Positions 32,901 through 43,824 of a DNA stretch of 64,000 bases are shown here, piece after piece. Origin of the DNA: Lenzites betulinus (lineage: Eukaryota; Basidiomycota; Agaricomycetes; Polyporales; Polyporaceae); the NCBI GenBank assembly GCA_022264855.1, contig JABYQU010000016.1, forward strand, positions 372,001 through 436,000. The letters run 5' to 3'. The notes below the pieces were generated by a model. The model saw only the letters and a program-made list of their open reading frames with translations. It did not search any database and was not told the origin of the DNA. Both the position numbers and the translations under genes were made by a program. Each line of letters opens with the position of its first letter. The stretch's first letter is position 1.

Positions 32901-34273
32901 ACAGCCCGCCGAAAACGCCGCCCTTCTTCTTCTTGTCTTTGTCCTTGCCGCTTTCGTCATCGGTCGTTTCCTGGAGTCGCTCACGGTCCTTGCGCAGCTT
33001 CCCTCCGCCTGCGCCCTTTGCGGGCGTGTTGTCGCCTACGGTAACGGTAGATGTGACCTTCGCCCTTGGTGCGCCCGAAGGGCTTGCCAGGTGCACCTTT
33101 TTTCGTGCCGCCTCTTCCAATGCCTCAATCTCCTCGCGCGTGCGCTTCCGCTCTTCGGATTGTTGCTGCATGATAGCACTGGGTAGGAGGGGCCCGCCTG
33201 GGGCAGTGGCTATATGATCGTCTCCGCGAGCAACTGCAGGCGTCACAGTTAGCTTCCGTGTCTCCGTCGCCTCTGCAGGGTCCATGACACGGCCGGGGGA
33301 GGACGGCGACGCAGGTGAGGGATCGTCTTGCACGATGATGAGCTTATCGCGCGGGCGCAGAGGCTGGACCGCGTCTTCACGAGGGGAGAGTACGCCGGAG
33401 TCTTTGCGCGCAGGGGAGAGCTCTTCGACCTGAATCTGGGCTCCCTGGTTCTGGAGCCGCTCGCGCTGCATCTCCTCGGCAGCATCGTCCTCCCAGCTCA
33501 TCCCGTCATCCGGCTCCATGCCCAGCGGGGCCGCCTGACTGCCATTGAGTGTACGCTCACGCTCATCCCATTCCTCCGCGAGCTCTGGGTCCTCATCCTC
33601 GTAGTCTTCGTCGTCCCACTCGACGTCCTCCTCTTCCTCCTCTTCCTCGTTCCAAATTGCAGGAGCATACCGGCGGACACCGAATTCAGCACGGAAGCGT
33701 ACGCCCTTGGAGGAGGATGCAGTACGGGTACGCGGCGTGGGGGAGGGAGTATGTCCTTGGTTGGACCCGGTGCGGGAGGAATAGAGTTTGTCGCGTGATA
33801 GTTGGAGCTCGGCCTGAGTAGCCGAGGCAAGCTAGAATGTATGTGTAAGACAAGTAGGAACTATTGTGAAAGTGATTCAGATCGCGTACGTCGACGTTGC
33901 GATGCTTGTTGAGCCTTGCGAGGCGCTCGAAGGGGGTCTCGATGTTTTCAGCGGGAATATAGCCAACCTCTTGCGTTTTGAGTACGCGAACCAGCCACCA
34001 GTAGCTGTTGCTATCGTCCATGAGGAAGAGGCTGTCGCCTTTGACGACATTGGCCTGCCCTTCAACTGTTGCAGCGAAGCTGTGCAGGGCGTAGACGAGG
34101 TCGAAGTCGATGGACTCATTAGGGATAGAGAGGGAGGAGGAGCCGTCGTCGTCGTCCATGTAGTCCATATCTCGATCTTCGCCGTCTGAATCGTCTTCGA
34201 GAACCGAGTGTTCCTCGTCGGAGGGGTAGGTCATGTCACCGTGCATTTGATGCTGGATGATATCTTCAGACAT
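29917..34273 (-). CDS. Tea4/Bud14-like SH3 protein with Ras-association-like domain
   Basis: Predicted 1394 aa from four exons: 33890-34273, 31383-33831, 30023-31332, 29917-29958; all phases join. The SH3 domain (about residues 55-110) reads YALHSFAATVEGQANVVKGD, then DDSNSYWWLVRVLKTQEVGY, followed by IPAENIETPFERLARLNKHR and DLASATQ, the signature of the Tea4/Bud14 family. These proteins act at cell tips and bud necks, linking microtubule ends to formins and PP1. Then come GVRFRAEFGVRRYAP and an acidic run, disordered Ser/Lys-rich regions, a coiled-coil-prone Glu/Arg stretch, a 12-residue Gln run (near 32640-32670), and a Ras-association/ubiquitin-like fold (LPDLSVVRIFAGDHLQ to FYLNRRG). The C-terminus is Ser-rich with a final 13-residue exon (TLDELLQQAIRVH). 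The family call rests on the SH3 neighbourhood; the RA-like call is weaker. Confidence 0.8.
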
Positions 34274-34905
34274 AGCGGATAGTTCAGCGGGGATAGTATC
34301 AGATTGCGTGGGTATAGTGTCGAGCCGGAATATAGATCAGAATATAATTGAAGCTATAGAGAGTGCGGGGTTGCCGAGATTAAGAGGGTTGGTAGCGTTG
34401 CTGGAACGAGACGAAGGGCGCGTGCTGGCGCTGCGAGAAGAGCGAAAGCTGAGAGAAAGCAAAAGCAGAGGCAAGGCTAAGGAATGTAGAACAGACCGCC
34501 TGCCGCTAGTCGAGTCTGCAGGCGAAGAGACGGATGGCGGTCGAGGACGGTGGTGGTAGAACGGGTGAGAGTGAGTTGCTACTCGAGCGGCGTTCCAACT
34601 CCTCCTGCCGGCGCTACTGCGGGCGCTACACGCTCGCGCACTTCTCGCCCGCGCTGATCACCACACGACGGGGAAATATTGATACACGCGTTCAAGAATA
34701 TATTCGCAGCCATCTGCCCGGTACGCGACAGGAAGAGCACTTCGAACAAGCACCGATGACTCCACCGTGCGTTCCTACATCGAGAATATTGCCTAGCCTC
34801 GAAAGAACTAAGAGGTAAGACCAGGGAGACCTAATAGCACTCAAAGGGAGCGTACCTGCAGCAGATTCAAGGACTGACAAACCTGGAGTCGCCGGCGAGA
34901 AGAAG
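34274..34905. other. 5' flank of the Tea4-like gene
   Basis: No gene supported. Promoter region of the minus-strand gene, then unique DNA up to the edge of duplication copy 2 at 34906. Confidence 0.45.
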
Positions 34906-35330
34906 GGAAACGAAGCCAGCCCCCAAAGGGACGCCTCCAGAGGAGGGTGTGGAAAAAATAATGCTGCATCTCCGGCCAACTAGGGCGCGGAGAGCAGGCC
35001 TGACCGCAGAGCATGGAGCACGCGGCAGGTCTTTGCGACGGAGTCCAGGGTCACGGGGGTGGATGAGGTCCCTCGCCCAGCCTCGCGCCACGGTCCAGTC
35101 CTGGTGTCGTCGGCCCCCGGGTGTTGAGCGAAGAGAGTTGAAGACCTGTATCTGCGGGGAGAAGACCGGGAAGAGCAGCACAACGAACGGGACGGAAGAT
35201 GAACACGTCTCAGAAACCCTCGAGCCCGCCTCGCCGCCACGCCCCCAGGGTCATGACTCCCCGGTTACGCTTAAGCTCGGACAGACCGGTCGGGATACCT
35301 CCACTGGGTCCTCGGCGCGCGCAGCTCGTT

Positions 35331-35395
35331 GGTGTCGGTGTCGATGTCGGTGTCGGTGTCGGTGTCGGTGTTGGTGTCGGTGTCGGTGTCGGAGG
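35331..35395. repeat. GGTGTC hexanucleotide microsatellite, expanded in copy 2
   Basis: About eleven imperfect GGTGTC units, with GATGTC and GTTGTC-like variants. The homologous site in copy 1 (reverse complement, about 28069-28098) has about three to four units, so the array changed length after the duplication. Confidence 0.85.
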
Positions 35396-36015
35396 AACCT
35401 GTGCTGAAAAGGGGGAAGGGAGAAAATTAGGTGTACAATGGGTATCGTATCGAATATGGATTCCTCTTATACGGTGTTCTCTGGCTTATATCGGGTCTAT
35501 AGGGAACAGGAACGGGAAACCGAAACGAGTCCGAGGCCGAGTCCAAGTCCAAGTCCAAGTCCAAATCAAGTCCAAAACCGAGACGGAGACAGAGACCCGA
35601 GCCGGAACCAGAAGAGCGAGGTCCTCAACTGTGGGGGAAAAAGGGGGGAAAGAAGGAAAAAGAGGAGTCGCGATTGCTCGACAACAGGACGCCACACCCT
35701 CCGCGAAGCAGAGAGCACAGCAGCGTCCCCGGACCTCGACCAGAAGCTGCATCCGAGGGCCATCGTGTTCCACCACACCGAGCGAGGCTAGCACTCGCCC
35801 AGCAGGCTTCCCGACCCTCACAGCGACCAGCGTCACAAGCCCGTCCTCTCCCGGCTGCCCACGGTGCAGGCCAGCGCGGCGGGCGCTGCCCGCACGCACT
35901 ACGCGGCCTGCCACCGCGGGGGCAGAGGAACACGCCGTTCCCGACGAGAGCGCCGCTCGGTTGACTAGGGGTGTGTGCAAGTCGTCGCCACGAGGGCAAC
36001 ACCGAGCGAAACCAC

Positions 36016-36779
36016 CTAGTGGCCGATGGCCGTCCGGTACTTGATCGCGTTCACCTTCTGCGCCGCCGCAGGCTGCACCAAGTCCGCCCGCCGCGTCGTC
36101 AGCGAGCGGTACTTGATCGCCATGTCCTTCTGCGCGTCCCGGATGGGGACGAGGGCCGCCTGGTGGTAGGTCAGGCCCTCGGCGAGGACGGTCGTGCCGT
36201 CCCTCGCGCGGACGAGCTTGATCTCGATCCCCGCAGAGTTCGCGGACACGTCCGCCTCGCGCGCCTCGCCGTCCTCCCCGGCGAGGGGGAGGTGCCAGAA
36301 CTCGCGGGTGAGAAGGCGCTCGCGAAGAGGCTTCCGTGCGTGTGCGAGCTTCCCGATCTTGTACGCCAAGTGCTCGGGGACAATTGCGTGCAACTGCTGG
36401 CAGTAGCGGGTCCCGATCTCGGGTGTCTCCCTCGGGGCCAGCATCTCCGACGCCAGAGGGCCGTGCGGTGCGGGCCCGAAGGGGTTGGCGGACGCAGGTG
36501 TCCTGGGGGAGGGCACCATGGGGAACTGCTCGATGCGCGGTCGCCGGCACGGTGAGCAAGCGGCGTCGCGGGCAGAGAGGCTGACGCTCTGCAAGTGACT
36601 CGGACACGCACCTTCTCCCCCGTGGACTTGGCCTTGGGAACGGCCAGGTGCCAGTCCCTACTCCAGACCTGCTCCTTCTCCCACGACCACGCCCGGGTCG
36701 CCTCGCCGGTGGCGGGGTCGACCTGGATGTGGAGGTTGAAGTGGAGGCCGTTGTGGATGACTTTGGGAAGAGCGGGCAT
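36016..36779 (-). CDS. Uncharacterised 225-aa protein, duplicated gene copy 2
   Basis: Paralogue of the gene at 26692-27451. Exon 1 is 36779-36612, intron 36526-36611 (86 nt, 4 nt longer than in copy 1), exon 2 36525-36016. Length and splice phase are preserved, with about three amino-acid differences from copy 1 and no stop or frameshift. Both copies therefore look functional and recently separated. Its promoter (36780-36932) is also duplicated, so expression may match copy 1 unless flanking DNA matters. It is transcribed towards the Tea4-like gene and divergent from the antiporter gene. Function unknown. Confidence 0.7.
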
Positions 36780-37451
36780 TGTGGGGGGTGGAGAGCGTGG
36801 GTGGGCTGTGGGGGTGCGTGGGGGTGTGCGGAGGGAGGAGGGGGGACGAGCTCTGGCGGGGCGAGCGAGATATACCGTCCGGCGTTGGGATCGAGCCTGG
36901 CGATGTTCCGCGCTCGACGTCAGCCTCAAGCATCGGGCCCATTTCTGCGCTTTACTGTCGTTGGCTGCGACTCTACGTTTGGAAGCGGTTGTCCATTCAT
37001 ATTTTCCCTTTCGTAAACAAATAGACGATAAGCTGCATTCGAGCCTGCTGCTGCCATTCCCCGTCCGCCGCCGCTCGGTCTGAACATCGGTTGGTGAGTA
37101 CAGCTTTTAAATGATACTCTGGACAATATGAGACGCACCTTTCTCATCTTCGAGATTACGGAACCTGTATGATGTTACGTTTTCTAGCGGCCTGATATTA
37201 CTTCCCACTGGGCTGGGATGGAAGGCGGAGTGGTGGTTCAGGTGGACACTGGAAGTGGCGGCGTTCGCCGAGCCCTAACCCTAGGTGTGGACGAGCACAG
37301 CTTTCTTCAAGTTCTGCGTCCGACACTCTGTTCTGCGCTCCCTGCTCCAGTCTTCGACACACTGATCATATGCTCATGTACTCTGCTGAGGTCTCTCATA
37401 CGGTCTGGCTATCCTGGTCAAGCTCTGCGACTGTGGCAGATCCTCGTTGAG
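36780..37451. promoter_or_regulatory. Divergent intergenic region between gene copy 2 and the antiporter
   Basis: The left 153 bp are duplicated DNA; 36933-37451 is unique. An in-frame extension of the antiporter ORF reaches back to 37218 but does not resemble the family N-terminus and contains CCCTAACCCTAGG, so it is treated as upstream DNA. No TATA box is evident. Confidence 0.4.
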
Positions 37452-39483
37452 ATGCCAACGGCTCTGCCATACGAAGCACCCTCGCTCATACGACTCCTCG
37501 TCTTCTCCTCCTTTCTGTACACTCTCAATGCAGCGCGAGTGATAGCAGACTACGTGCTCCATGGAGGGGTCATTGCTGAGATAGCCCTCGGTATCATCTA
37601 TGGATCACCGTTGGCTAACCTTCTGCCCCAGCAATGGGAAGAGACGTTCACGGTCTTGGGGTACGTTGGGCTCATTCTCGTCGTCTTCGAAGGTCGGCGT
37701 ACTATGTTTATTTTTGTCACATCCCGTGTACTTACCCATCTATCTTTCTCTATAGGCGGGCTCTCTTCTAACCTCCCCTTATTGCTTTCAAATCTCCCCC
37801 TCTCAACTGTCTGCGCCTTAGTCGGAATTGGTTTACCCATAGCACTATCCTTTGCACTGCTGAACGTGGGATTTGGATATCACCCTCTTGAGGCCTTCGC
37901 TGCCGGTGCTGCGTTATCTTCGACCAGTCTAGGGACCACCCTTGCAGCCTTGAACAGCGTCACCAAGGGGTCGCCTGCCAGTCCCCGCAAACGGGTAGCC
38001 CGCTCAAGAACGTCGTCAAGTGTTCACGCGAGTGCAGATGCCTCCCTTCCGACTACCCGGTCCTCTTCCCCGCCTAGCCACTCGACTGCCCCCACCACTC
38101 CCACAGCCGAAGTCGAAAGTAGCTCCCTCCAGCGATCGCGGATTGGCACCGTTCTGATCAGCGCGGCAATAATTGACGATGTCATCGGTCTTGTCATCGC
38201 AGCTGTGATTCCTGCCCTATCATCTGCGCAGTCGGAGAGTTCGCAAGACAATCGTGGTTCTCTGGCCTGGACGATGATTCGACCTTTGCTATCCTCCCTG
38301 CTAATTGCTGTCATTTCCCCCCTCATCTCACGGTTCCTTCTCCGACCGTTGTTCTGGTACCATGGTATCGGGGAGCTGTGGTGTACACCTGCCCGGCCGG
38401 ACAAGCCGTGGGGCACGCACTCGTTCGCTCGTATCGGCAGCGGCTGGGGAACAGAAAGGCATGCAGACGCCAGCAAGCTCTTTCTCATGGTAGCTGTACT
38501 TAGCGCCATGGCAGCAATCTCGTACTGTAAGTGATCCATTCCCCCATTCCAAGAACCTCGCCTCATCGTTGTATCTTAGATGCCAGTACGAGTATCCTAT
38601 ATGGGGCATACATCGCTGGCCTCATCTTGACATACGTCTCGCAGCCCCCTCCACATAAGCCAAGCGAGAACCAACTGGCAAACAATCATCATAGTTTGAC
38701 AGTACAGAGAGAGCACGATCAGCGTATTAACGCCCTCTCATTCGAAGAAGCATTCTCTCGCGTGATTGGACCGATTCAAGAACATCTCCTCCTTCCGCTG
38801 TTCTTTGCCAGCATTGGTTTCGCCATCGTAAGCATTGAGTCCCTCGCCGGTCCGCATTGTGCTAACCCCTCAGAAAGCCTTTTCTCGACCTCTGGCATCC
38901 GACCATCATTTGGCGAGGAGTCGTCTACTCGATCCTCATGTGCCTTGCCAAACTAGCAGTCGGCCTTCCGATTCTTCTCCATGCCCCGGGCCTCCACTAC
39001 GCTTCACAATCAGGGCAGAAGATGAAGCACGGCGCTGCTACATTGTTTCATCATGTCCAAACTCGCCTCCTTGCCGGTATGGAAAGATCCCGATCAGCGC
39101 CGGCGCGCCTTGAGCTCCCGTCCGTCCCGTCGTCTTCGCGGATGCGCGATCCTCCTCCCATCGAGAAGAACGGAACATGCGTTTCCACTGCAGGAGCGGC
39201 GGACTCGGCCGCCCAGCCAGCGCCCCTCCATGACGTGCGCATATCTCTCCCTGCTGCAGTCTTCATGGGCGTGGCCATGGTCGCCCGCGGCGAAATCGGG
39301 CTGCTTATCGCCCAACTAGCCCGCGGAGATAGCTCGTCGAGCGGAGGTCCAGGCCTGCTCAGCAATGAGCCGTTCCTGCTCTGTATCTGGGCGATTCTGT
39401 TGTGTACCTTGGTGGGGCCTATCACCCTTGGCTTCATCGTGCGGAAGTGGGGTGCCAGGGTGAATACTGGGATATGGATGTAG
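37452..39483 (+). CDS. CPA2-family cation/proton antiporter
   Basis: Membrane exchanger moving Na+ or K+ against H+. Four exons: 37452-37692, 37756-38526, 38580-38827, 38878-39483 (621 aa). Start MPTALPYEAPSLIRLLVFSS, matching family N-termini better than an upstream in-frame Met at 37218. Transmembrane segments alternate with short loops: GVIAEIALGIIYGSPL, VLGYVGLILVVFEGGLSSN, and AFAAGAALSSTSLGTTLAAL (the antiporter core helix). ISAAIIDDVIGLVIAAVIPA carries the paired Asp residues of the ion site. VFMGVAMVARGEIGLLIAQLA is the late core helix. Two hydrophilic Ser-rich loops interrupt the core. The first intron is 63 nt and happens to keep the frame open. The third acceptor is the second AG of CAGAAAG. 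Fungal homologues are often called Nap-type or KHA-like; substrate and membrane are not decidable here. Confidence 0.87.
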
Positions 39484-40984
39484 CTTACCTACCGGACGTC
39501 GACAGGTTATGTGATGCACATGTCTACCACACGCGTCGTGACAAGAATCTTCCCTAACACACGCCCCGGGTATGCAGCACGACAGTGTTCACTCGTTTGA
39601 CGCATGTCACAGGCTTTCATCGCAGATTCTGCGTGGAACTGTCGTGACTAGCACAGCAGAGGCTGGGTGCGAATCGGTTTTGTGCTTCACTGTCTGCTGC
39701 GTCTATAGCAGCATGAGCACAATGCCTGGCTCACTCTGATACAAACCGCGGGTCTCAAGCTTCACCGTGCGCGGCCAGCCGGCGGGCACGTTCTCGTACG
39801 TGCGCATCTTCGGCGCGTGATTACCGGTTCTTTTCGTCCTCGGGAATTTCGCAGCGGTCATTAGGCCCCGGCGTACAAGCACGCGTCGCTGAGCACGGGC
39901 GAGGCCGTGCTCCAGATGTTCAAGCAGGTCATGAGCAACAACTCGCTGAGCGCGACGTAGACACCAGTTGCACTGTATATATAATCCGGGATCGCAGTTA
40001 CCGAAGTAATGTATCTACATAGATCTTAGCCTCAGTCTCTGTTGTGCCCTGCGTACTGGATCACCGAGATAGCAGGTGACGAGACTTGCGAGTCAGTGCG
40101 GTGAGGCGGGGAGTCCCTCTGTTTCTGTGTGAGCCTGGGTGTCTAGTGTATTGATGGAGGCACATACCATGCACTTAGTAACCTCAGATGATCTCGATCT
40201 CCTGCAAAGGCACCTTCTTGTTCTTCAAAGGGCCAAGCAACACCCGCTCGGTCTCATCGATGTGGCCGTTGCACCCCAAATGCAGATAGTCACAACCACG
40301 GCGCGCTGTCCGCCGGATTCCGTCGGATTCCGCCGGACTACGTGCTCACAGGCGCCTGTTGGCAAGCCTGCTAGCCTGCAGCCGTTCCACTGCAGCCGTT
40401 CCATTCATTGTCAGAACACATGCACCATGCTTCGTGCGACTTACATCTGGTCTTGTAGCCCGTCCCTAGAGCAATTTTCAAAGTATCCCAAACATATCTG
40501 ATGTTACGGTAACTTTGTTTGCTGCCGGCGTCCGGCCTTTGATGGATATTTGGTAGCCTTGGTAGTGCAACCCACCATGAAATAGCAGACAGCCTGCAGG
40601 GTAGCAGGTCATCTGGTGGCGTTCAGGCATGTCTGCTTGGAGTGCGGTGATATCACTGATATCAAGTATACAACCCTGGTGCCCCACCTGGCTGTCGAGC
40701 CTGAGATGATTCATTGGTAAGTCTCTCTATCTGTAGTACAACCCTTCCTCACACTGCGGTGTACTGGGATGTTCGGCTGGTCTTTAAACATACTCCAGTA
40801 GCTTACAGGCTTAGAGAAATATATGGCAGTTTAAGTGCTTGTCCCTGGAAGTTGCAGCAAACTCCCAGGAGCCCCCATGGTTTCTGCTGTAAGATAGAAA
40901 TGAATACCAGAGCCACACAAGTGTATATACAAGAGATCAGTCACAGATGTGGGATTAGCTGCGGAAGTGGAACAAGCACCGCAG
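39484..40984. other. Intergenic with a short coding relic
   Basis: Around 39750-39960 there is GC-rich, codon-biased sequence: one frame reads SSFTVRGQPAGTFSYVRIFGA before a stop, and another reads STGEAVLQMFKQVMSNNSL before a stop. These look like fragments of a lost gene. The rest shows only short ORFs of no recognised type. Confidence 0.35.
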
Positions 40985-41347
40985 TGTAACGGCACGAGCC
41001 GCTACACGAGTCCTCGGGTTCCGGCTCGTTCGCGAGCCACGGTCTTTGTTTCGTTACGGACACACTTACTTACTTTCTCTTGCCTTGGACATTAGTTCTC
41101 AAGTTAACGGTCTCCGATTAGATTAGATTACTATACGTTCCATCTGCGGTAGCTCTACTGTACGCCTCTCGTTTACCCGCAGCCACCATCGCGTCAGGCA
41201 CGCTCTCGGCCCGCGCCCGTCCTTTTATGTCTCGGTAGCTACTCCTGTACTATCCGTCTGACCAACGCCAGTAACCGTCTCCCTCAGCCTCACGTCCACC
41301 CGCTTGCGCTTGCGCTACCGCCCCGCCTCAGCCCGCCGACCGTTACA
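40985..41347 (+). mobile_element. Putative solo LTR with palindromic ends
   Basis: Starts TGTAACGG and ends CCGTTACA, giving the TG..CA ends expected of an LTR plus an 8-bp terminal palindrome. The flanks are CGCAG on the left and AGCAG on the right, a possible 5-bp target duplication with one mismatch. There is no internal coding sequence and no primer-binding site follows. The same terminal octamers bound the LTR at 50612-51624. Confidence 0.6.
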
Positions 41348-41401
41348 AGCAGGTGCACCATATTAACTTTGTCAAGTAGAGAATAACGGCTTCCCTGGCC
41401 A

Positions 41402-41620
41402 TACCAATATCTCTGTAGGCAGTTAGGCTCTAGGAATTATAGTGTAGGCTCTCCCAGGGATATGGTCTGCAGTCTGCACAATGTTTGGGGTAAGCTACAG
41501 GTTTCAGGTAGCTTGCAGCTCTATTATACTAAGCTCGCCGGGTATGCTGACAGCGTAGAATGAAATGTACTAATATCTCTGTAGGCAGTTGGGCTCTAGG
41601 AATTATAGTGTAGGCTCTCC
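41402..41620 (+). repeat. Direct repeat pair of 53 bp
   Basis: 41402-41454 and 41568-41620 are the same sequence with two mismatches (core CTCTGTAGGCAGTT, then GGCTCTAGGAATTATAG). They are 113 bp apart. The second copy abuts the GC-rich tandem repeats. This suggests a local duplication or an insertion between copies. Confidence 0.8.
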
Positions 41621-41920
41621 TGTTCGACGCGGTGCGCAGGTGCTGGACACCGACAGGGGCCCCTCGACGCGCTGCGCCGCTCGCGCTGGCTCGCCGACGC
41701 GGTGCGCAGGTCCCCGGGGCTCTCGCGGCGTCCTCGACGCGCTATGTGGCCGGCCTACGCCTCTGCGGGCCCCTCGACGCGCTGCGCCGCTCGCGCTGGC
41801 CTGCCGATGTGGTGGCATGGTCCTGGGTGCTCTCGCGGTGTCCTCGACATGCTGGGCGGTCGGCACAGCCCTCTGTGTCCTCTTCGACGCAGTGTACAGC
41901 TCGCGCGTCCCGTCAGGGGA
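41621..41920 (+). repeat. GC-rich degenerate tandem repeat, about 110-bp period
   Basis: The word CTCGACGC or TTCGACGC with following GCTGCGCCGCTCGCG recurs at about 41661, 41771 and 41881 (spacing 110 bp), with a partial unit at 41621. Similarity decays to the right. All forward frames and reverse frames are open over this stretch because of composition. Confidence 0.75.
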
Positions 41921-43824
41921 CATTGGTGTGTCTCACAGAAGTTCCGATGTTCTTCGCCGCGCCGTAGCGTCAAGGCGAGTGTATCTGGTAGTGACTGCGT
42001 CAGTGGGACGGTGCCCAGAGGCCTCTGTCGTTGGCCGTATGTGCTGCCTTGTGTGAATCAAGCTCTGTGCCCAGAAAATAAGCATGCTCGCATATAGAGG
42101 AGTGGGTCAACGTACCGGCCTTCGTGCACATTCATATTGTCGGTATTGATTACAGCCTGCCAGGCGTAAGTGTCAATGTGAGCTCGACGGGAGGATGAGA
42201 AACAACATAGATCCAACGTCCTCAGACTATGATGCTCGACGGCAAAGGTCAGCGCCCCTGTGATCTCATTCCATCTGCTGCTACTTATCTCATCTGTTAC
42301 TCAGGGTGTTCCGCTGATACATATCCGAGGTTGCACACCCATACCCGAGGTCCTGCCAACACCGTGACGTCTCAAGTCTCATTTCTTGATGAATATTACA
42401 TCGGCAACATCAGGAAACACCTCACCAGGCTGTTGCACCCAGCCAAACTCCATTGTGTACTGTAGTACCCGTAGTGCCCTGTAACATCCCGAGTTATTAT
42501 AGTAATATATTGTATACTATAGAATATTCCGGTGGTTTATTGTATCCTATAGAGTGTCTCAGCGGTTTATTGTACAATAAAACACTGCATGTTCTAAAGA
42601 ATTTGCTGCGGAAAAATATGTCTCAAACACGAAGTTTTCTTTCCATTTTGTGCTCATTTACTACGACCTGGAATATCCACAAGTTTGTACGGAACATATC
42701 TGGTATGATCACGTGCCGAACGCGTCGAACCCCAGATAAGGCACAAGGAGGTCTTCGTGACGGGCATAATACTCTTGAAGTCGAACCTCCACCATCTCTC
42801 CTCCTTCTCCTCCTCCTCCTCCTCGAAGGGCTGTCTTCTCCACACCGCCGCCTCTTACTCATTCCGATGCCTGTAAGTCACCCTCCTCAGCACTAGCGCG
42901 TGTAATATGTACTGACCTACTAATTGAACTGCATACCGACCAACATGCTGCCCTGATCAGTGCGAAAAACGCGCATATAGTGAGGTAAAATCATCATTAC
43001 TAACTTTTGCGACCTCCTGATGTTAGTACTAGCGGATTTTTCGCTCGAGTGCGCTTGTTCATATTCTGACAAGTCACTGACATCACTAACTTACCACTTA
43101 CTAACACCACTAATGTACTGACGTACTGATATTACTAACATCACTAACATCACTAACATACTAACCCGTGAGCTTCATGAGGTGTCTAAGTACACCGTAC
43201 ATACTCATTAGTGGTGTAGAGTACTAGTATATGTAGTGTTCAATATATATCTTGTGCTGGCCGCATATGATAGCTGTGGCTCGTTTGAGTATTATGTAAG
43301 CGCCATCGCGCGAAGGCTACGTCATTTGAAATAGGCGCCTGCTGAAAACATTGCGGAAAACTTGCGGAAAACGGTATATATTGTGTGCATTTGCTTGGGG
43401 TTTGCTGCGGAAGAATCTCAAGAAAACATCCATTATATTCTGACTTTGCTTCATATATTTCGGTAGCAAATATCGGGCGACGCCCAGTGAAAGTCATCAT
43501 GTTCTAGAGAGCACATATGATGCGCTCTTTTGATGTTGTTACACTGCCAGTATATTATAAAAATATGAGAGAGATCAAACAGCGTCTCAAACACCCGTGT
43601 AGATAGGTCTGGCCGGATTTCGTCAACAAGCGCTTATTCGGAGGTCTGGGCGCTTCGTACTTCAAACTCGCGCCCAGCTGAACTTGTCAGCGCTTATTCA
43701 CTCTGTCTTCTGCCACGTCAACCGTCTGCCAGCTGCTTTGCTCATGTTCTGCTGCGGCTCGCTCTCTTCCTCCGTCTCTCTCCTCATGGCTCTCCAGGTC
43801 GAACACTTAGGTTAGGTGGAGCTT
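41921..43824. other. Intergenic with simple repeats
   Basis: No gene supported. A CTC-rich run lies at 42796-42825, and imperfect ATCACTAAC-type repeats at about 43080-43166. The ORFs here are short and unconvincing. Confidence 0.45.

Larger units (their letters stand above)
34906..36932 (-). repeat. Inverted segmental duplication, copy 2
   Basis: Reverse-complement copy of 26539-28518, about 47 bp longer, mainly because of an expanded hexanucleotide repeat (about 35331-35395) and small indels, including 4 nt inside the gene intron. It contains a complete second copy of the small gene. The two copies are separated by about 6.4 kb holding the Tea4-like gene. Confidence 0.88.

Noticed and set aside
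37218..37451. N-terminal extension of the antiporter
   Set aside because: In frame but unlike family N-termini; MPTALPYEAP at 37452 fits better.
41589..42056. 155-aa Arg/Ala-rich ORF
   Set aside because: It lies on a GC-rich tandem repeat with all frames open; no protein character.
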